In this document: piece after piece, positions 1 through 10,204 of the stretch
Layout: the number at the start of each line of letters is the position of its first letter
Numbering within the stretch: the first letter of the stretch is position 1
Origin: an uncultured Dokdonia sp.
GTDB taxonomy: Bacteria; Bacteroidota; Bacteroidia; Flavobacteriales; Flavobacteriaceae
Direction of reading: 5' to 3'
Assembly: GCF_937910895.1 (NCBI RefSeq)
Contig: NZ_CALEMI010000124.1
Coordinates: 1 to 39,597, forward strand
DNA length: 39,597 nt
The notes under the pieces: generated by a model
Told to the model about the DNA's origin: nothing
The model's database searches: none
Seen by the model: the letters and a program-made list of their open reading frames with translations, nothing else
Program-made: the position numbers and the translations under genes

Positions 1-1185
1 ATTATCTGGTGCGATAGTAGAGCAGTTGACATAGGAAAGAAGGCATTTCAAGAATTAGGTGTAAAAAAATGTGCCGAGCAACTTTTGAATTCTCCAGGTA
101 ATTTTACCGCATCCAAATTAAAATGGGTAAAAGACCATGAACCCGCCATTTATAATAAGATTTATAAGTATATGCTCCCTGGCGATTACATCGCCTATAA
201 GCTCAGTGGTGAGATCAATACGACTAGCAATGGCTTATCTGAAGGTATCCTCTGGGATTATCAAAATGAGTGTGTTGCAGATTGGTTACTAGAGTATTAT
301 AATATAGATACTCATCTTACGCCAACCATTGTAGAAAACTTCATCACGCAAGGCATTATTACACAAAAAGCATCTCAAGAAACTGGATTGCCAGCGGGAA
401 TGCCCATTACCTACAGAGCAGGGGATCAACCCAATAATGCACTGACGCTAGGCGTACTCAACCCTGGACAAGTAGCAGCCACAGGAGGAACTTCGGGGGT
501 AATCTATGCAGTGACTCAAAAAGCGACCTTTCAGGAAATACGTAAAGTCAATCACTTTGCGCACGTCAACTATTCAAAAACGAATCCTACCGTAGGTCGA
601 TTGCTCAATATCAACGGAGCAGGGATTCAATTTCGATGGTTACTTAAAAATACAGCCGCAACTTCTTACCAAGAAATGAATGAAAAAGCCGAGGCTATTC
701 CCGTCGGCTCTGATGGCTTGGTCATATTGCCTTTCGGGAACGGCGCAGAACGTATGTTTGATAACCGAATGATCGGTTCTCAAATCAAGCACCTTAATTT
801 AAACAGACATCAAGATGCACATCTGTATCGCGCCGCATTAGAAGGCATTGCTTTTTCTTTTGTCTATGGGATGGAGCTATTAAAAAAGGATAAAACGATT
901 ATTGACGAGCTACGCGTAGGAAATGACAATTTGTTTCAGTCTTCCATTTTTTCTGAAACCATTGCAACACTCATCAACCAAGAAATTAAAATATATAACA
1001 CCACAGGCGCCGTAGGAGCCGCAAGAGCTGCGGGATTGATCGATGGTGATTTTGATACCTATACAAAAAACATCAATAACAATGATTATGTGATGTCCTA
1101 CCACCCCAGCAAAGATACTACACGGTATAAAAATGCATATAAACATTGGAGAAACGAATTAGAAACGATATTAAAAAACAATTAG
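1..1185 (+). CDS. xylB: Xylulokinase, FGGY family (5' partial)
   Basis: It phosphorylates D-xylulose to xylulose 5-phosphate in the cytoplasm, the second step of the isomerase pathway. The frame is open from the first base of the window, so about 395 residues are visible and roughly the first 100 of a normal ~490-residue protein lie outside. Visible FGGY features are the IIWCDSRA stretch at the very start, [14 protein letters not shown], and in the C-terminal domain [11 protein letters not shown] followed by a glycine/threonine-rich ATP-binding turn (AATGGTSGV). The TTG codon at 85 is internal and not a start. The stop lies 4 nt before xylA, so the two are clearly co-transcribed. The xylA neighbour makes xylulokinase much more likely than another FGGY sugar kinase. 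Confidence 0.93.
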   Translation: MIWCDSRAVDIGKKAFQELGVKKCAEQLLNSPGNFTASKLKWVKDHEPAIYNKIYKYMLPGDYIAYKLSGEINTTSNGLSEGILWDYQNECVADWLLEYYNIDTHLTPTIVENFITQGIITQKASQETGLPAGMPITYRAGDQPNNALTLGVLNPGQVAATGGTSGVIYAVTQKATFQEIRKVNHFAHVNYSKTNPTVGRLLNINGAGIQFRWLLKNTAATSYQEMNEKAEAIPVGSDGLVILPFGNGAERMFDNRMIGSQIKHLNLNRHQDAHLYRAALEGIAFSFVYGMELLKKDKTIIDELRVGNDNLFQSSIFSETIATLINQEIKIYNTTGAVGAARAAGLIDGDFDTYTKNINNNDYVMSYHPSKDTTRYKNAYKHWRNELETILKNN

Positions 1186-1189
1186 AACT

Positions 1190-2506
1190 ATGGCAAGTCG
1201 AGAATATTTTAAAGGAATTGAAAAGATAGCCTACGAAGGAAAAGAGTCAGATAACCCTTTGGCGTATAAATACTATGATCCCAATAAAGTAGTCGCTGGA
1301 AAAACCATGAGGGAACACTTTAAATTCGCAATTGCCTATTGGCATACCTTCTGCGGACAAGGAGCAGATCCTTTTGGTCCGGGTACTCAGAATTTTCCTT
1401 GGGATCAATCATCAGATCCTATTCAAGCAGCCAAAGATAAAGCAGACGCCGCCTTCGAGTTCATTTCAAAACTAGGATTTGAGTATTTCTGTTTTCATGA
1501 TTTTGACCTTGTACAAGAAGCACCCACCTTCGCCGAATCAGAAAAAAGATTAGCGACCATTGTCGATTATATCAAAGAGAAAAAAGCAGCGACAGGAATC
1601 AAATTACTATGGGGTACTGCTAATTGTTTTTCAAATCCACGTTATATGAATGGGGCCGCTACAAACCCAGATTTTAATGTACTCGCTAGAGCAGGAGGAC
1701 AAATAAAATTAGCCTTAGATGCCACCATCGCTTTAGACGGTGAGAACTATGTGTTTTGGGGTGGACGCGAGGGATATATGTCTTTGCTCAATACCGATAT
1801 GGAAAGAGAACTAGATCACATGGGACAGTTCTTAGTCATGGCAAGAGACTACGCAAGATCCCAAGGTTTTAAAGGAAGTTTCTTTATCGAACCAAAACCT
1901 ATGGAACCCATGAAGCATCAATACGATTTTGATGCGGCTACGGCTATCGGTTTTTTACGAGAATATGGCTTAGATAAAGACTTTAAATTAAATATCGAAG
2001 TAAATCATGCCACGCTCGCACAGCATACGTTTCAGCACGAATTAGCGGTGGCGGCAAAGGCAAATATGCTCGGGAGTATTGACGCCAATAGAGGTGATTA
2101 CCAAAATGGCTGGGATACCGATCAGTTTCCAAATAATATCCAAGAAACTACCGAAGCAATGCTTGTCTTTTTAAAAGCAGGCGGACTGAAGGGTGGAGGC
2201 GTTAATTTTGATGCCAAAATTAGACGAAATTCCACAGATCTGGAGGACGTATTTTACGCACATATCGGTGGCGCAGATACGTTTGCAAGAGCACTATTGA
2301 CGGCTGAAAAAATTATGGATTCTTCCGCTTACGCGAAATTAAGAACAGATCGCTATCAGTCATTCGATACTGGAAAAGGGAAGGCGTTTGAGAAGGGCGA
2401 TTTAAGTCTCAAAGATTTGTATGAAATCGCACAAGAAAACGGAGAGTTAACACCAAAAAGCGGAAAGCAAGAACTCTTCGAAAACATCATAAATCAGTAC
2501 CTATAA
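1190..2506 (+). CDS. xylA: Xylose isomerase
   Basis: It interconverts D-xylose and D-xylulose using two divalent metal ions. The length of 438 aa is normal for class II enzymes. Catalytic and metal residues are recognisable: the His/Asp pair in CFHDFD (H103, D106), E234 and K236 in IEPKP, E270 and H273 in NIEVNHA, and the metal-binding Asp cluster around residues 298-311 ([14 protein letters not shown]). The start ATG is 4 nt after xylB. Near the C-terminus the codons for SSAYAKL resemble a decayed copy of the palindrome found throughout the window. It lies in an operon with xylB, the symporter and probably the GH3 glycosidase. Confidence 0.97.
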   Translation: MASREYFKGIEKIAYEGKESDNPLAYKYYDPNKVVAGKTMREHFKFAIAYWHTFCGQGADPFGPGTQNFPWDQSSDPIQAAKDKADAAFEFISKLGFEYFCFHDFDLVQEAPTFAESEKRLATIVDYIKEKKAATGIKLLWGTANCFSNPRYMNGAATNPDFNVLARAGGQIKLALDATIALDGENYVFWGGREGYMSLLNTDMERELDHMGQFLVMARDYARSQGFKGSFFIEPKPMEPMKHQYDFDAATAIGFLREYGLDKDFKLNIEVNHATLAQHTFQHELAVAAKANMLGSIDANRGDYQNGWDTDQFPNNIQETTEAMLVFLKAGGLKGGGVNFDAKIRRNSTDLEDVFYAHIGGADTFARALLTAEKIMDSSAYAKLRTDRYQSFDTGKGKAFEKGDLSLKDLYEIAQENGELTPKSGKQELFENIINQYL

Positions 2507-2516
2507 ACGCAACACT

Positions 2517-3935
2517 ATGTCATCATCAACCCATTCTAAATACCTTCTTAAACTCACGATGGTTGCTACCCTTGGCGGACTATTGTTTGGCTACGACACA
2601 GGTGTTATCTCAGGAACCGTAGGTTCTTTGGACAGCTTTTTTGTGATTCCAAAAGGATTAAGTGAAAATGCTGCCAACGCTTTTAAAGGCTTTATCGTTT
2701 CAAGCGCCTTAATAGGTTGTATTATTGGTGGTGGTTTTAGTGGACTTATCAGTAAATGGTTAGGCAGGAAAAAAGGACTCATTTTGGCAGGAATCTTATT
2801 TTTGATTTCGGCATTAGGTTCTGCGATGCCAGAGTTATTAGTAGGATCTATTGGTGAAGGTGATCATACATTTTCAACCCTATTTATCATCTACAGAATC
2901 GTTGGGGGTATGGGTGTAGGACTAGCATCTATGCTTTCACCCTTGTATATCGCCGAAATTGCGCCAGCAAATAGTAGAGGACGCCTAGTATCCTACAACC
3001 AACTAGCCATTGTCGCTGGATTTATGGTCGTCTATTTTGTAAATTATTTCATCTCAAAATCAGGTGGTTCAGATGATTGGTTGAATGCAGTGGGTTGGCG
3101 ATGGATGTTTGCTTCAGAAGTCATTCCAGCTGGATTATTCTTGCTGTTTTTATTCTTTGTACCCGATACGCCACGATCGCTCATGCTGAAAAATAAGCCT
3201 GAAGAAGCTTTAGCCGTTTTGATCAACGTCAATGGAAAAGAAAACGCCCATCAAATTTTAGACGAAATCAAAGAATCAATCAATAAACCAGCCACAGGAA
3301 AACTGTTATCTTTTGGCTGGTTGGTCATTGTCATCGGTGTTGTGCTGTCTATACTCCAACAGTTTGTAGGAATTAATGTAGTCTTATATTACGCTCCAGA
3401 AATTTTCAAAAATATCAACCCAGATACCGATGGGGCGCTATTGCTTACCATTATCGTTGGGATTGTCAACTTCTTGTTCACCATTGTCGCCATAAAAACG
3501 GTCGACAAACACGGTCGAAAACCATTGATGATGATTGGTGCTCTAGGAATGGCAATTGCGATGTTCTCATTAGGTTTTGTATTCTTTGCCCAATCTACAG
3601 GCTATCTCGCATTGCTATGTATGATGGTGTATGTGGCGAGTTTTGCACTGAGTTGGGGACCTGTCACTTGGGTATTATTATCTGAAATTTTCCCAAATAA
3701 AATCCGCGGGCGTGCCATGGCGGTTGCGGTTGCTGCGCAATGGATTGCTAATTATGCCGTATCCATCACTTTCCCGATGATGGATGATAACCGATATCTC
3801 ACCGAACAGTTTAATCACGGATTCGCCTATTGGGTGTATGGTTTTATGGGCATATTGGCATTGCTATTTGTGAAGAAATTCGTTCCAGAAACCAAGGGAA
3901 AGACCTTGGAGGAAATGGAAGAATTATGGAAGTAA
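2517..3935 (+). CDS. xylE: MFS sugar:H+ symporter, D-xylose transporter type
   Basis: This is an inner-membrane transporter of the sugar porter family, inferred to import D-xylose from its place directly after xylA (10-nt gap). It has 472 aa with about 12 hydrophobic segments. Family signatures are present in order: GGLLFGYDTGVISG in TM1, GRKKG in the loop after TM2, PDTPRSL after TM6, QQFVGINVVLYYAPEIF in TM7, DKHGRKP after TM8, and the final PETKGKTLEEME. The QQFVGIN and PETKG motifs are typical of sugar porters. Substrate assignment rests on context, and another pentose or hexose is possible. Confidence 0.9.
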   Translation: MSSSTHSKYLLKLTMVATLGGLLFGYDTGVISGTVGSLDSFFVIPKGLSENAANAFKGFIVSSALIGCIIGGGFSGLISKWLGRKKGLILAGILFLISALGSAMPELLVGSIGEGDHTFSTLFIIYRIVGGMGVGLASMLSPLYIAEIAPANSRGRLVSYNQLAIVAGFMVVYFVNYFISKSGGSDDWLNAVGWRWMFASEVIPAGLFLLFLFFVPDTPRSLMLKNKPEEALAVLINVNGKENAHQILDEIKESINKPATGKLLSFGWLVIVIGVVLSILQQFVGINVVLYYAPEIFKNINPDTDGALLLTIIVGIVNFLFTIVAIKTVDKHGRKPLMMIGALGMAIAMFSLGFVFFAQSTGYLALLCMMVYVASFALSWGPVTWVLLSEIFPNKIRGRAMAVAVAAQWIANYAVSITFPMMDDNRYLTEQFNHGFAYWVYGFMGILALLFVKKFVPETKGKTLEEMEELWK

Positions 3936-3993
3936 ATATCTATTAGAATCATAGAATAGCCCTTAAAAGGAAACGAATAAAAAAGTACCCGTT

Positions 3994-6624
3994 ATGAAAA
4001 ATATATCCTTATGTATCATCGCCTTCATCAGCATGTTACTGATATCTTCTTGCGAAGAAAAAGCAACGTATGAATTTCGATTTCAAGATCTTAACTTGAG
4101 TTTAGAAGAACGTGTGACAGATCTAGTATCTCAGATGACCTTACAGGAAAAAGTATCACAAATGCGATACGATGCGCCAGCTATAGAACGTTTGGGCGTG
4201 CCTGAATACAACTGGTGGAATGAGTGTTTACACGGCGTCGCTCGTGCAGGTGAAGCTACTGTCTTTCCGCAAGGTATCGGTATGGGATCGACGTGGAATG
4301 CGCCACTGATTCATCAGATGGGAATCGCTGTTTCGGACGAAGCTCGTGCGAAGCATCACGCTTTCGCGAAAGCGGGTAAAAGAGGTATCTATCAGGGATT
4401 AACCTTTTGGACTCCCAATATCAATATCTTTAGAGACCCACGTTGGGGAAGAGGACAAGAAACGTATGGAGAAGATCCATATTTCACCAGTAGAATAGGC
4501 GTCAACTACATCAAAGGACTGCAAGGAGATGATCCAAAATATCTAAAAGTCGTAGCGACTGCCAAGCATTTTGCCGTACATAGTGGTCCTGAAAAATCCA
4601 GACATGAAGATAATTATCAGACCTCCAATAGAGATTTATACGAAACCTATTTACCTGCTTTTGAAGCAGCCGTAAAGGAAGCAAAAGTGCATTCGGTGAT
4701 GTGTGCTTATAATCGGTATCGGGATGAAGCGTGTTGTGGGAGTAATTTGTTACTTCAGAAAATATTAAGAGATGATTGGGGCTTTGATGGCTATGTTGTT
4801 TCTGACTGCTGGGCGATCAATGATTTTTGGGAACCTAATCGACATGGAATCACAGATACCGCACCAGAAGCAGCGGCACTAGCTGTTGATCGCGGGACAG
4901 ATTTGAACTGCGGAAGTGTGTATGATCCCAATTTAAAAGAAGCCGTTCTTAAAGAACTGATCGACGAATCTAAGATAGACAGAGCCTTGATAAGATTGTT
5001 TACGGCACGTTTTAAGTTGGGGATGTTTGATCCTGATGAAGATGTGAAATGGGCACAAATACCATACAATGTGGTCGCAAGTGAAGATCATTATGCCTTA
5101 TCTGAACAAGTGGCTCGTGAGTCGATGATTTTATTAAAAAATGAGAATAACACACTGCCTTTAAAAAAGGATCTTGCATCGATTGCTGTGATTGGTCCTA
5201 ATGCTAATTCAAAACAAGCTTTGTTAGGAAACTACCACGGAACACCGCTTCAATTTATAACACCTTTAAAAGCCATTCAAGATAAATTGCCAAATACACA
5301 GATCAATTATACGTTGGGAAGTGATGTTGCCGAAGGTTGGCCAATTTTAAATCCAATTCCGTCATCTGTGCTTAAAAATGGAAATGAAGCTGGATTGAAG
5401 GGAAGCTATTTCAAGACGATGGATTGGAAAGGAGAACCCGCATTTGTGCGTAATGATACCTTAATCAATTTTATATGGACCCCGCAAAAACCTATAGATG
5501 ATCTTGAAAAGGATGTCTTTTCTGTACAATGGACAGGGCAATTAGTCCCTGAGGAAGATGGCGAGTATCGCGTAGGATTGAAAGCGAGCAGTGGTGGGAA
5601 AGTATATTTTAATGGAGAACTTCAATTTGAGTTTAGTGATGATCACGAACCAAAAACTCGATATTTTGATCGCACATTGAAAAAAGGTACTTCGTATGAT
5701 GTGAAGATTGAGTATTACAACTATCATACAGATCCTCAAGCACATTTTGTGTGGGCAAAAAGAGATCAAGATTTATTAACCCCAGCCATCAATGCCGCAA
5801 AGAAATCGGATGTGGTGTTATTATTTTTAGGCTTATCGCCAACTATTGAAGGAGAAGAAATGCCTGTTTTATTAGAAGGTTTTGACAAAGGAGATCGATC
5901 AGAGATCACACTTCCTAAAACACAAATTGAGTTAATGAAAAAAGTACAAGCGGTTGGAAAACCAACCATTGTAGTATTAATGAACGGAAGTGCGCTGGCG
6001 GTGAATTGGGCAGGAGAAAAGATCCCTGCCATTCTCGAAGCATGGTATCCAGGTGAATTTGGTGGTAAAGCCATCGCCGATGTTCTTTTTGGAGACTATA
6101 ATCCTGGGGGAAAACTACCTATTACATTTTATAAATCTGTGACGGACCTCCCAGATTTTAAGTCCTACGATATGGAAGGCAGGACCTATAAATATTTCAG
6201 AGGGGATCCTTTATTTCCATTTGGACACGGATTAAGTTATACGACGTTTCGCTATGAGAATTTGATGTTAGATGATGAAATTTTACTCAAAAAAGAGATG
6301 CCTCTAAAAGTGAATGTCACTAATGCTGGAAGTAGAGATGGAGACGAAGTGGTGCAAGTATATCTGAGCCATGTAAATAGTACAAACAACGCTCCGATCC
6401 GATCCTTAGTTGGTTTCCAAAGAGTACATTTGAAAGCTGGTGAAACTAAAACTGTTGAATTCTTAATTACTCCCAGACAATATGCAGTACTCAATGAAGA
6501 TGGTCAGCCAGCGTTTGCCAAAGGAGCATTAACAGTAAGTGTAGGAGGGAAGCAACCGAATTTTAAAGGATTGGCAGATGCAAAAACCACCAATGTTTTG
6601 ACAAAGACAATTCAATTGAAATAA
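3994..6624 (+). CDS. GH3 glycoside hydrolase lipoprotein with PA14 insert, probable beta-xylosidase
   Basis: This is an exported lipoprotein glycosidase that probably removes terminal xylose from xylo-oligosaccharides. It has 876 aa. The N-terminus is a signal peptide ending in the lipobox LISSC. The GH3 N-terminal barrel follows, with KHFAVHSGPEKSRH and the nucleophile in VVSDCWA (D271). A PA14-type domain (about residues 466-588) interrupts the C-terminal GH3 domain, and a fibronectin-III-like domain closes the protein (about 770-850). An AFAKA pentapeptide at residues 123-127 is encoded by the window's recurring palindrome. It lies 58 bp after the symporter on the same strand. Beta-glucosidase or alpha-arabinosidase activity is an alternative, but the xyl context and the CWA nucleophile context favour xylosidase. 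Confidence 0.88.
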   Translation: MKNISLCIIAFISMLLISSCEEKATYEFRFQDLNLSLEERVTDLVSQMTLQEKVSQMRYDAPAIERLGVPEYNWWNECLHGVARAGEATVFPQGIGMGSTWNAPLIHQMGIAVSDEARAKHHAFAKAGKRGIYQGLTFWTPNINIFRDPRWGRGQETYGEDPYFTSRIGVNYIKGLQGDDPKYLKVVATAKHFAVHSGPEKSRHEDNYQTSNRDLYETYLPAFEAAVKEAKVHSVMCAYNRYRDEACCGSNLLLQKILRDDWGFDGYVVSDCWAINDFWEPNRHGITDTAPEAAALAVDRGTDLNCGSVYDPNLKEAVLKELIDESKIDRALIRLFTARFKLGMFDPDEDVKWAQIPYNVVASEDHYALSEQVARESMILLKNENNTLPLKKDLASIAVIGPNANSKQALLGNYHGTPLQFITPLKAIQDKLPNTQINYTLGSDVAEGWPILNPIPSSVLKNGNEAGLKGSYFKTMDWKGEPAFVRNDTLINFIWTPQKPIDDLEKDVFSVQWTGQLVPEEDGEYRVGLKASSGGKVYFNGELQFEFSDDHEPKTRYFDRTLKKGTSYDVKIEYYNYHTDPQAHFVWAKRDQDLLTPAINAAKKSDVVLLFLGLSPTIEGEEMPVLLEGFDKGDRSEITLPKTQIELMKKVQAVGKPTIVVLMNGSALAVNWAGEKIPAILEAWYPGEFGGKAIADVLFGDYNPGGKLPITFYKSVTDLPDFKSYDMEGRTYKYFRGDPLFPFGHGLSYTTFRYENLMLDDEILLKKEMPLKVNVTNAGSRDGDEVVQVYLSHVNSTNNAPIRSLVGFQRVHLKAGETKTVEFLITPRQYAVLNEDGQPAFAKGALTVSVGGKQPNFKGLADAKTTNVLTKTIQLK
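4359..4374. repeat. Iterated palindrome CGCTTTCGCGAAAGCG, copy 1
   Basis: A perfect 16-bp palindrome inside the GH3 gene, read as AFAKA at residues 123-127. The local protein sequence is variable in this family, so the peptide probably sits in a surface loop. Confidence 0.9.
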
Positions 6625-6665
6625 TTAGAGTATGTGTTCTTTTTACATTTTGAAGCTTATGCTAA

Positions 6666-7718
6666 TTATGGCACGGTGGTAAATGTATAGATGGTAGTAG
6701 ATCTATACGTATCCTCGGGAGTTAGAATCGTTGAAGGAAAATCGGACTGATTCGGACTATCTGGAAAGCCTTGTGTTTCAAGGCAAAAGCCATGTCTGTT
6801 TCCATACAATGTTTTGTTCTTTCCAAGGATGTCACTATGTATCAGGTTGCCACTATAAAACTGTATACAGGGTTCAGTAGTTACTATTTCCATAACACGT
6901 CCTGATATAGGTTCTTTAACCGTTGCAGCCTTTCTTAGGTCTTTACCATAAAGTACGTAATTATGATCGTATCCTGAGCCTATTTTTAGTTGTTCGTTTG
7001 GCTGATCAATTCGTTTGCCTATTTTGGTGGCTATTCTAAAATCGAAAGGGGTATCACTTACAGTTTCAATAGGACCTCTCGGAATCAATGATCTGTTGAC
7101 TGGCGTATAGTTTGAGGCATCAATCTCCAATTGATGGTCTTCAATAGAAGTCTTACCTGCATCTTGTAAATTAAAATACGAATGATGTGTTAAATTGACA
7201 ACTGTTGTTTTATCTGTTGTCGCAAAATACGTTATAGACACTTCGCTGTTGTCACCGATGGAGTAGATCACTTTAACCGATAGCGTACCAGGAAACCCTT
7301 CTTCTCCATCTGGGGAAACATACGTTAATTCCAATGCAGTATCAGATATTTGATGCGCATCCCAAACTACATTATGAAAACCTCCAGCACCACCATGAAG
7401 GCAATGGGTTGTGTCATTTGCGTTGAGTGTGTAGATTTTATTATTAAGTGTAAACTGCGAATTGGCAATTCGGTTTGCAAATCGGCCAACAGTAGCTCCA
7501 AAATAGCTATTTTTTGTCTTTAAGTAATCTTCAATACAATCATATCCTAATACAATATCTTGAGGGACACCATTTCTGTCTGGTACATAGAGACTCACTA
7601 TACGTGCACCATAATTGGTGACTTGCAAAGAAACCCCATTATTATTGTTCAATGTATAAATAGAGATCGACTTTCCGTGAAGTGTTTTTTTAAATCTATT
7701 TGCAGGAATATGGCTCAT
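6666..7718 (-). CDS. galM: Aldose 1-epimerase
   Basis: It interconverts the alpha and beta anomers of aldoses released by glycosidases. It has 350 aa, full family length. Expected motifs are FANRIANSQF, HCLHGG (substrate-binding His), NLTHHSYFNL (catalytic His), SGYDHNYVL and the catalytic Glu region FCLETQGFPDSPNQ. No signal peptide is evident, so it is probably cytoplasmic. It is convergent with the GH3 gene, with 41 bp between the stops. Its context suggests it serves the xylose pathway. The ATG encoding MSHIPANRF is the only start that keeps the full N-terminal strand. Confidence 0.93.
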   Translation of the reverse strand: MSHIPANRFKKTLHGKSISIYTLNNNNGVSLQVTNYGARIVSLYVPDRNGVPQDIVLGYDCIEDYLKTKNSYFGATVGRFANRIANSQFTLNNKIYTLNANDTTHCLHGGAGGFHNVVWDAHQISDTALELTYVSPDGEEGFPGTLSVKVIYSIGDNSEVSITYFATTDKTTVVNLTHHSYFNLQDAGKTSIEDHQLEIDASNYTPVNRSLIPRGPIETVSDTPFDFRIATKIGKRIDQPNEQLKIGSGYDHNYVLYGKDLRKAATVKEPISGRVMEIVTTEPCIQFYSGNLIHSDILGKNKTLYGNRHGFCLETQGFPDSPNQSDFPSTILTPEDTYRSTTIYTFTTVP

Positions 7719-7823
7719 TATAAATTGTTAAATAATAATATATGGAAGTTCGACTTAAAAATTTAATTCACAAAACGTCTTCATAAAGAATATGAACTCT
7801 TTAAAAAGAGTAGCTTTCATCTT

Positions 7824-7870
7824 ACTATGAAAAAAGCCTCATTATCTTGAAGATAGCAAGGCTTCATAGT
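7824..7870 (-). terminator. Rho-independent terminator of the DUF2383 gene
   Basis: Stem AAGCCT/AGGCTT (7834-7864) with an inner TATCTT/AGATA stem, followed on the - strand by a T-run and flanked by outer arms ACTATGAA/TTCATAGT. It lies 22 bp after the stop of the gene at 7893-8345 and separates it from galM. Confidence 0.8.
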
Positions 7871-7892
7871 AAAGACTAGTATGTAAAATAAA

Positions 7893-8345
7893 TTATCTAA
7901 TATCTTCCAAATAATCTGCTGTATCGTGACTTTTTTTAATAGCCTGATGTTGTTGACGTAATACATTAGCAGTCGTTGGAGGTAGTTTTTTATCTTCTAA
8001 GATATCTTCATAATCGCTCAATGCGGCTTTTTCACCATTTCTTACTTCTTCTAACATAGACTCTTCGTTGTCTGTTGAGAAAAGTGCTTTTGTATCCATC
8101 CATGTTCTGTGAATTGCTCCAGCAACACTTCCGTCATCTTCATTAACTTCCAATCCCATGCTTTTTAATTCCGTTTTTAATTCTGATCGAAACTGTCCGC
8201 GTTCATTAGCTTTATGAATAAAAAAATTCTTTAAACGAGCATCAGATACATTTTCTGCAGCTTTTTTAAATCCTTTTTCAGCATCGTACGCTTTTTCTAC
8301 CAAATCATTTAATTTGTTTTCTGTACTTTCTTCAAAAATTCCCAT
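7893..8345 (-). CDS. PA2169/DUF2383-type four-helix-bundle protein
   Basis: A 150-aa acidic, helix-rich cytoplasmic protein that looks like the ferritin-like DUF2383 (TIGR02284) family, whose function is not settled and which is often stress-associated. Supporting features are the N-terminal LNDLVEKAYDAEKGFKKAAE, the F-F-KANERGQFRSEL helix, a GSVAGAIHRTWMD linker, and EKAALSDYEDIL near the C-terminus. It is monocistronic: a clear terminator follows, and 328 bp without a gene lies upstream. The ATG encoding MGIFEEST is the first in frame. Confidence 0.8.
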   Translation of the reverse strand: MGIFEESTENKLNDLVEKAYDAEKGFKKAAENVSDARLKNFFIHKANERGQFRSELKTELKSMGLEVNEDDGSVAGAIHRTWMDTKALFSTDNEESMLEEVRNGEKAALSDYEDILEDKKLPPTTANVLRQQHQAIKKSHDTADYLEDIR

Positions 8346-8673
8346 AGTAATATCGTGTTATATTCTTTCAGCAAAAAGGAGGATGCTTGCTGATTACATC
8401 ACTGATTGTAATACTATAAAGTTCTAATAGTTATAGGGATTTAAGTGACTTAATACCATTAAATGCTTGCTTATATGATATTTAAAATTAGAAGATTTAC
8501 CTTCTTGGGTTCATAAAATACACACTAGGTAACACTGAAAACGAGCTTCCGTTTTGAAATGCTATGGTGAGAGGAATTGAAAGAGACACAGAAAGGTTAT
8601 ATCTCTTTAATACAAATATATAGTGCGAATTTTTCTTAAGAGGATCGCTTCATTCTGAAATGAATATTCCTTC
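8346..8673. other. Non-coding gap of 328 bp
   Basis: It contains no credible gene. It must hold the promoter of the DUF2383 gene and the 3' end of the GH3-auxin-family transcript. A short stem AAAACG/CGTTTT at 8538-8555 could be a weak terminator for either strand. No other structure was seen. Confidence 0.5.
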
Positions 8674-10200
8674 TTATTTTGAAGCTTGGTCAATAAAAGA
8701 TTCCCATTCTTTGAACTTTTCTTCAGACATCACGCGTTCCATTTTGACTTGTCCTCCTTTTTTCTTTTGAGCGCCACTCCATTCTGAAAATAAAAGTGGA
8801 TCTACAGTTGTGACTTTAACGCCTTTGAGTGCTTTGGTCCTTGCAACCCTATAGTTTTTATTAGCCTCTTGTAGTAAATGATCTAGCGCTTTCGCGAAAG
8901 CGGTCTCGTCCTCATTACTATCAGTACCTAAATACCAATGATGGTAAAATTCTCCATCTATTCTCACAGCTGCCAAGGTGAATTCAGGTATTTGAATAGT
9001 AAATTGCTTTTCTAAGGCACGCAAGGCCGTGTTCATTTTATTTACAGAAAGTTGAGAACCCACAACGTTAAGAAAGAACTTTGTACGCCCTGTGATTCTT
9101 ATTTCAGCACGTTCTACATCTGTAAACTCAATAGTATCTCCAATTACATAACGCCACGCTCCTGAAACCGTGCTAATCAATAAAACATAATCTTGATCAA
9201 GCTCGACTTGGTCTAGGGTTATGGATGGTGCTTCTTGTTTTATTGATCCGTCTTGATTTATATAATTTGCGTCAAAAGGCACAAATTCAAAATAGATACC
9301 CCCATCGGTAATGAGTTGCATCCCATCTGTTTCTGGACGTTGTTGTGAGGCAATAAATCCTTCAGATGCGAGATAGGTATCAATGACGGTAATAGGATTC
9401 TTTAATAGTTTATTAAAACTCTTTTCGTAGGGTGAAAATGCAACCCCACCAGAGGTATACACTTGTAAATTGGGCCAGATGTCGTGAATAGTATCTACTT
9501 GATGATAATCAATCACTTTTTTTAACATCAGCTCCATCCAAGAGGGAATCCCACTTAAGGCACCAATATCAAAATCTGTTGCTTGTTCTGCTATTTTCTG
9601 TACGCGTTCGTCCCAATCATCAATTTTGGCTATTTCCTTTCCAGGCTTGTAGTAATTTTCAAACCAAAAAGGAATCCTACTTGCCGTAATTCCGCTAATC
9701 TCTCCTTCCAGATGTCCGTCACGTTCTTCCAGATCTGTTGAGCTTCCTAGCATCATAATATCTTTATCAAAGAAGGAAATGGGTAGGTCAAAATTTGAAA
9801 GCGCTTCTACTTGTTTGATTCCCGCTTTTCGTATCGCAGTTACCATGGCTTCGGTAACAGGAATACGCTTACTTGTCTTTCCAGTAGTACCTGAGCTGAG
9901 CGCAAAATAATCAGGGCTACCTGGCCATGTAATGTTCTCCTCTCCATCTATTACTTTATTCCACCATTCTTTTTTAATTTTATCGTAATCAAAATAGGGA
10001 ATGCTTTCTGAAAATGCTACTTGCGGATTATCTGATTGGATAATTGCCTCAAAATTATGGGCAACTCCAAAAGCGGTGTTCTTAGCAGTATCTAGTAAAT
10101 GATCTAAGACTTCTTTTTGTGCTTGGATATGATCTACACTTGGTGTTAATCCATCTTTAAGATGAATAGCGCTCTTTATTATTGCTCCTATTATTGACAT
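8674..10200 (-). CDS. GH3-auxin-responsive-promoter family protein (acyl-adenylating)
   Basis: A 508-aa protein of the ANL adenylating superfamily, GH3 branch (plant acyl acid-amido synthetases). Bacterial members are common in Flavobacteria, and their acyl and amine substrates are unknown. The phosphate-binding loop is visible at residues 99-112 (YFALSSGTTGKTSK). An IGDTIEFTD motif and the TGRTKFFLN segment mark the adenylation core, and WSGAQKKKGGQVK lies near the C-terminus. Residues 434-438 are AFAKA from the recurring palindrome. Its ATG lies 4 nt after the stop of the upstream metallopeptidase gene, so both are probably translated from one mRNA. The physiological role cannot be read from the sequence. 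Confidence 0.85.
   Translation of the reverse strand: MSIIGAIIKSAIHLKDGLTPSVDHIQAQKEVLDHLLDTAKNTAFGVAHNFEAIIQSDNPQVAFSESIPYFDYDKIKKEWWNKVIDGEENITWPGSPDYFALSSGTTGKTSKRIPVTEAMVTAIRKAGIKQVEALSNFDLPISFFDKDIMMLGSSTDLEERDGHLEGEISGITASRIPFWFENYYKPGKEIAKIDDWDERVQKIAEQATDFDIGALSGIPSWMELMLKKVIDYHQVDTIHDIWPNLQVYTSGGVAFSPYEKSFNKLLKNPITVIDTYLASEGFIASQQRPETDGMQLITDGGIYFEFVPFDANYINQDGSIKQEAPSITLDQVELDQDYVLLISTVSGAWRYVIGDTIEFTDVERAEIRITGRTKFFLNVVGSQLSVNKMNTALRALEKQFTIQIPEFTLAAVRIDGEFYHHWYLGTDSNEDETAFAKALDHLLQEANKNYRVARTKALKGVKVTTVDPLLFSEWSGAQKKKGGQVKMERVMSEEKFKEWESFIDQASK
8887..8902. repeat. Iterated palindrome, copy 2
   Basis: A perfect CGCTTTCGCGAAAGCG inside the GH3-auxin-family gene, read on the - strand as AFAKA (residues 434-438). 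Confidence 0.9.
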
Positions 10201-10204
10201 ATTT

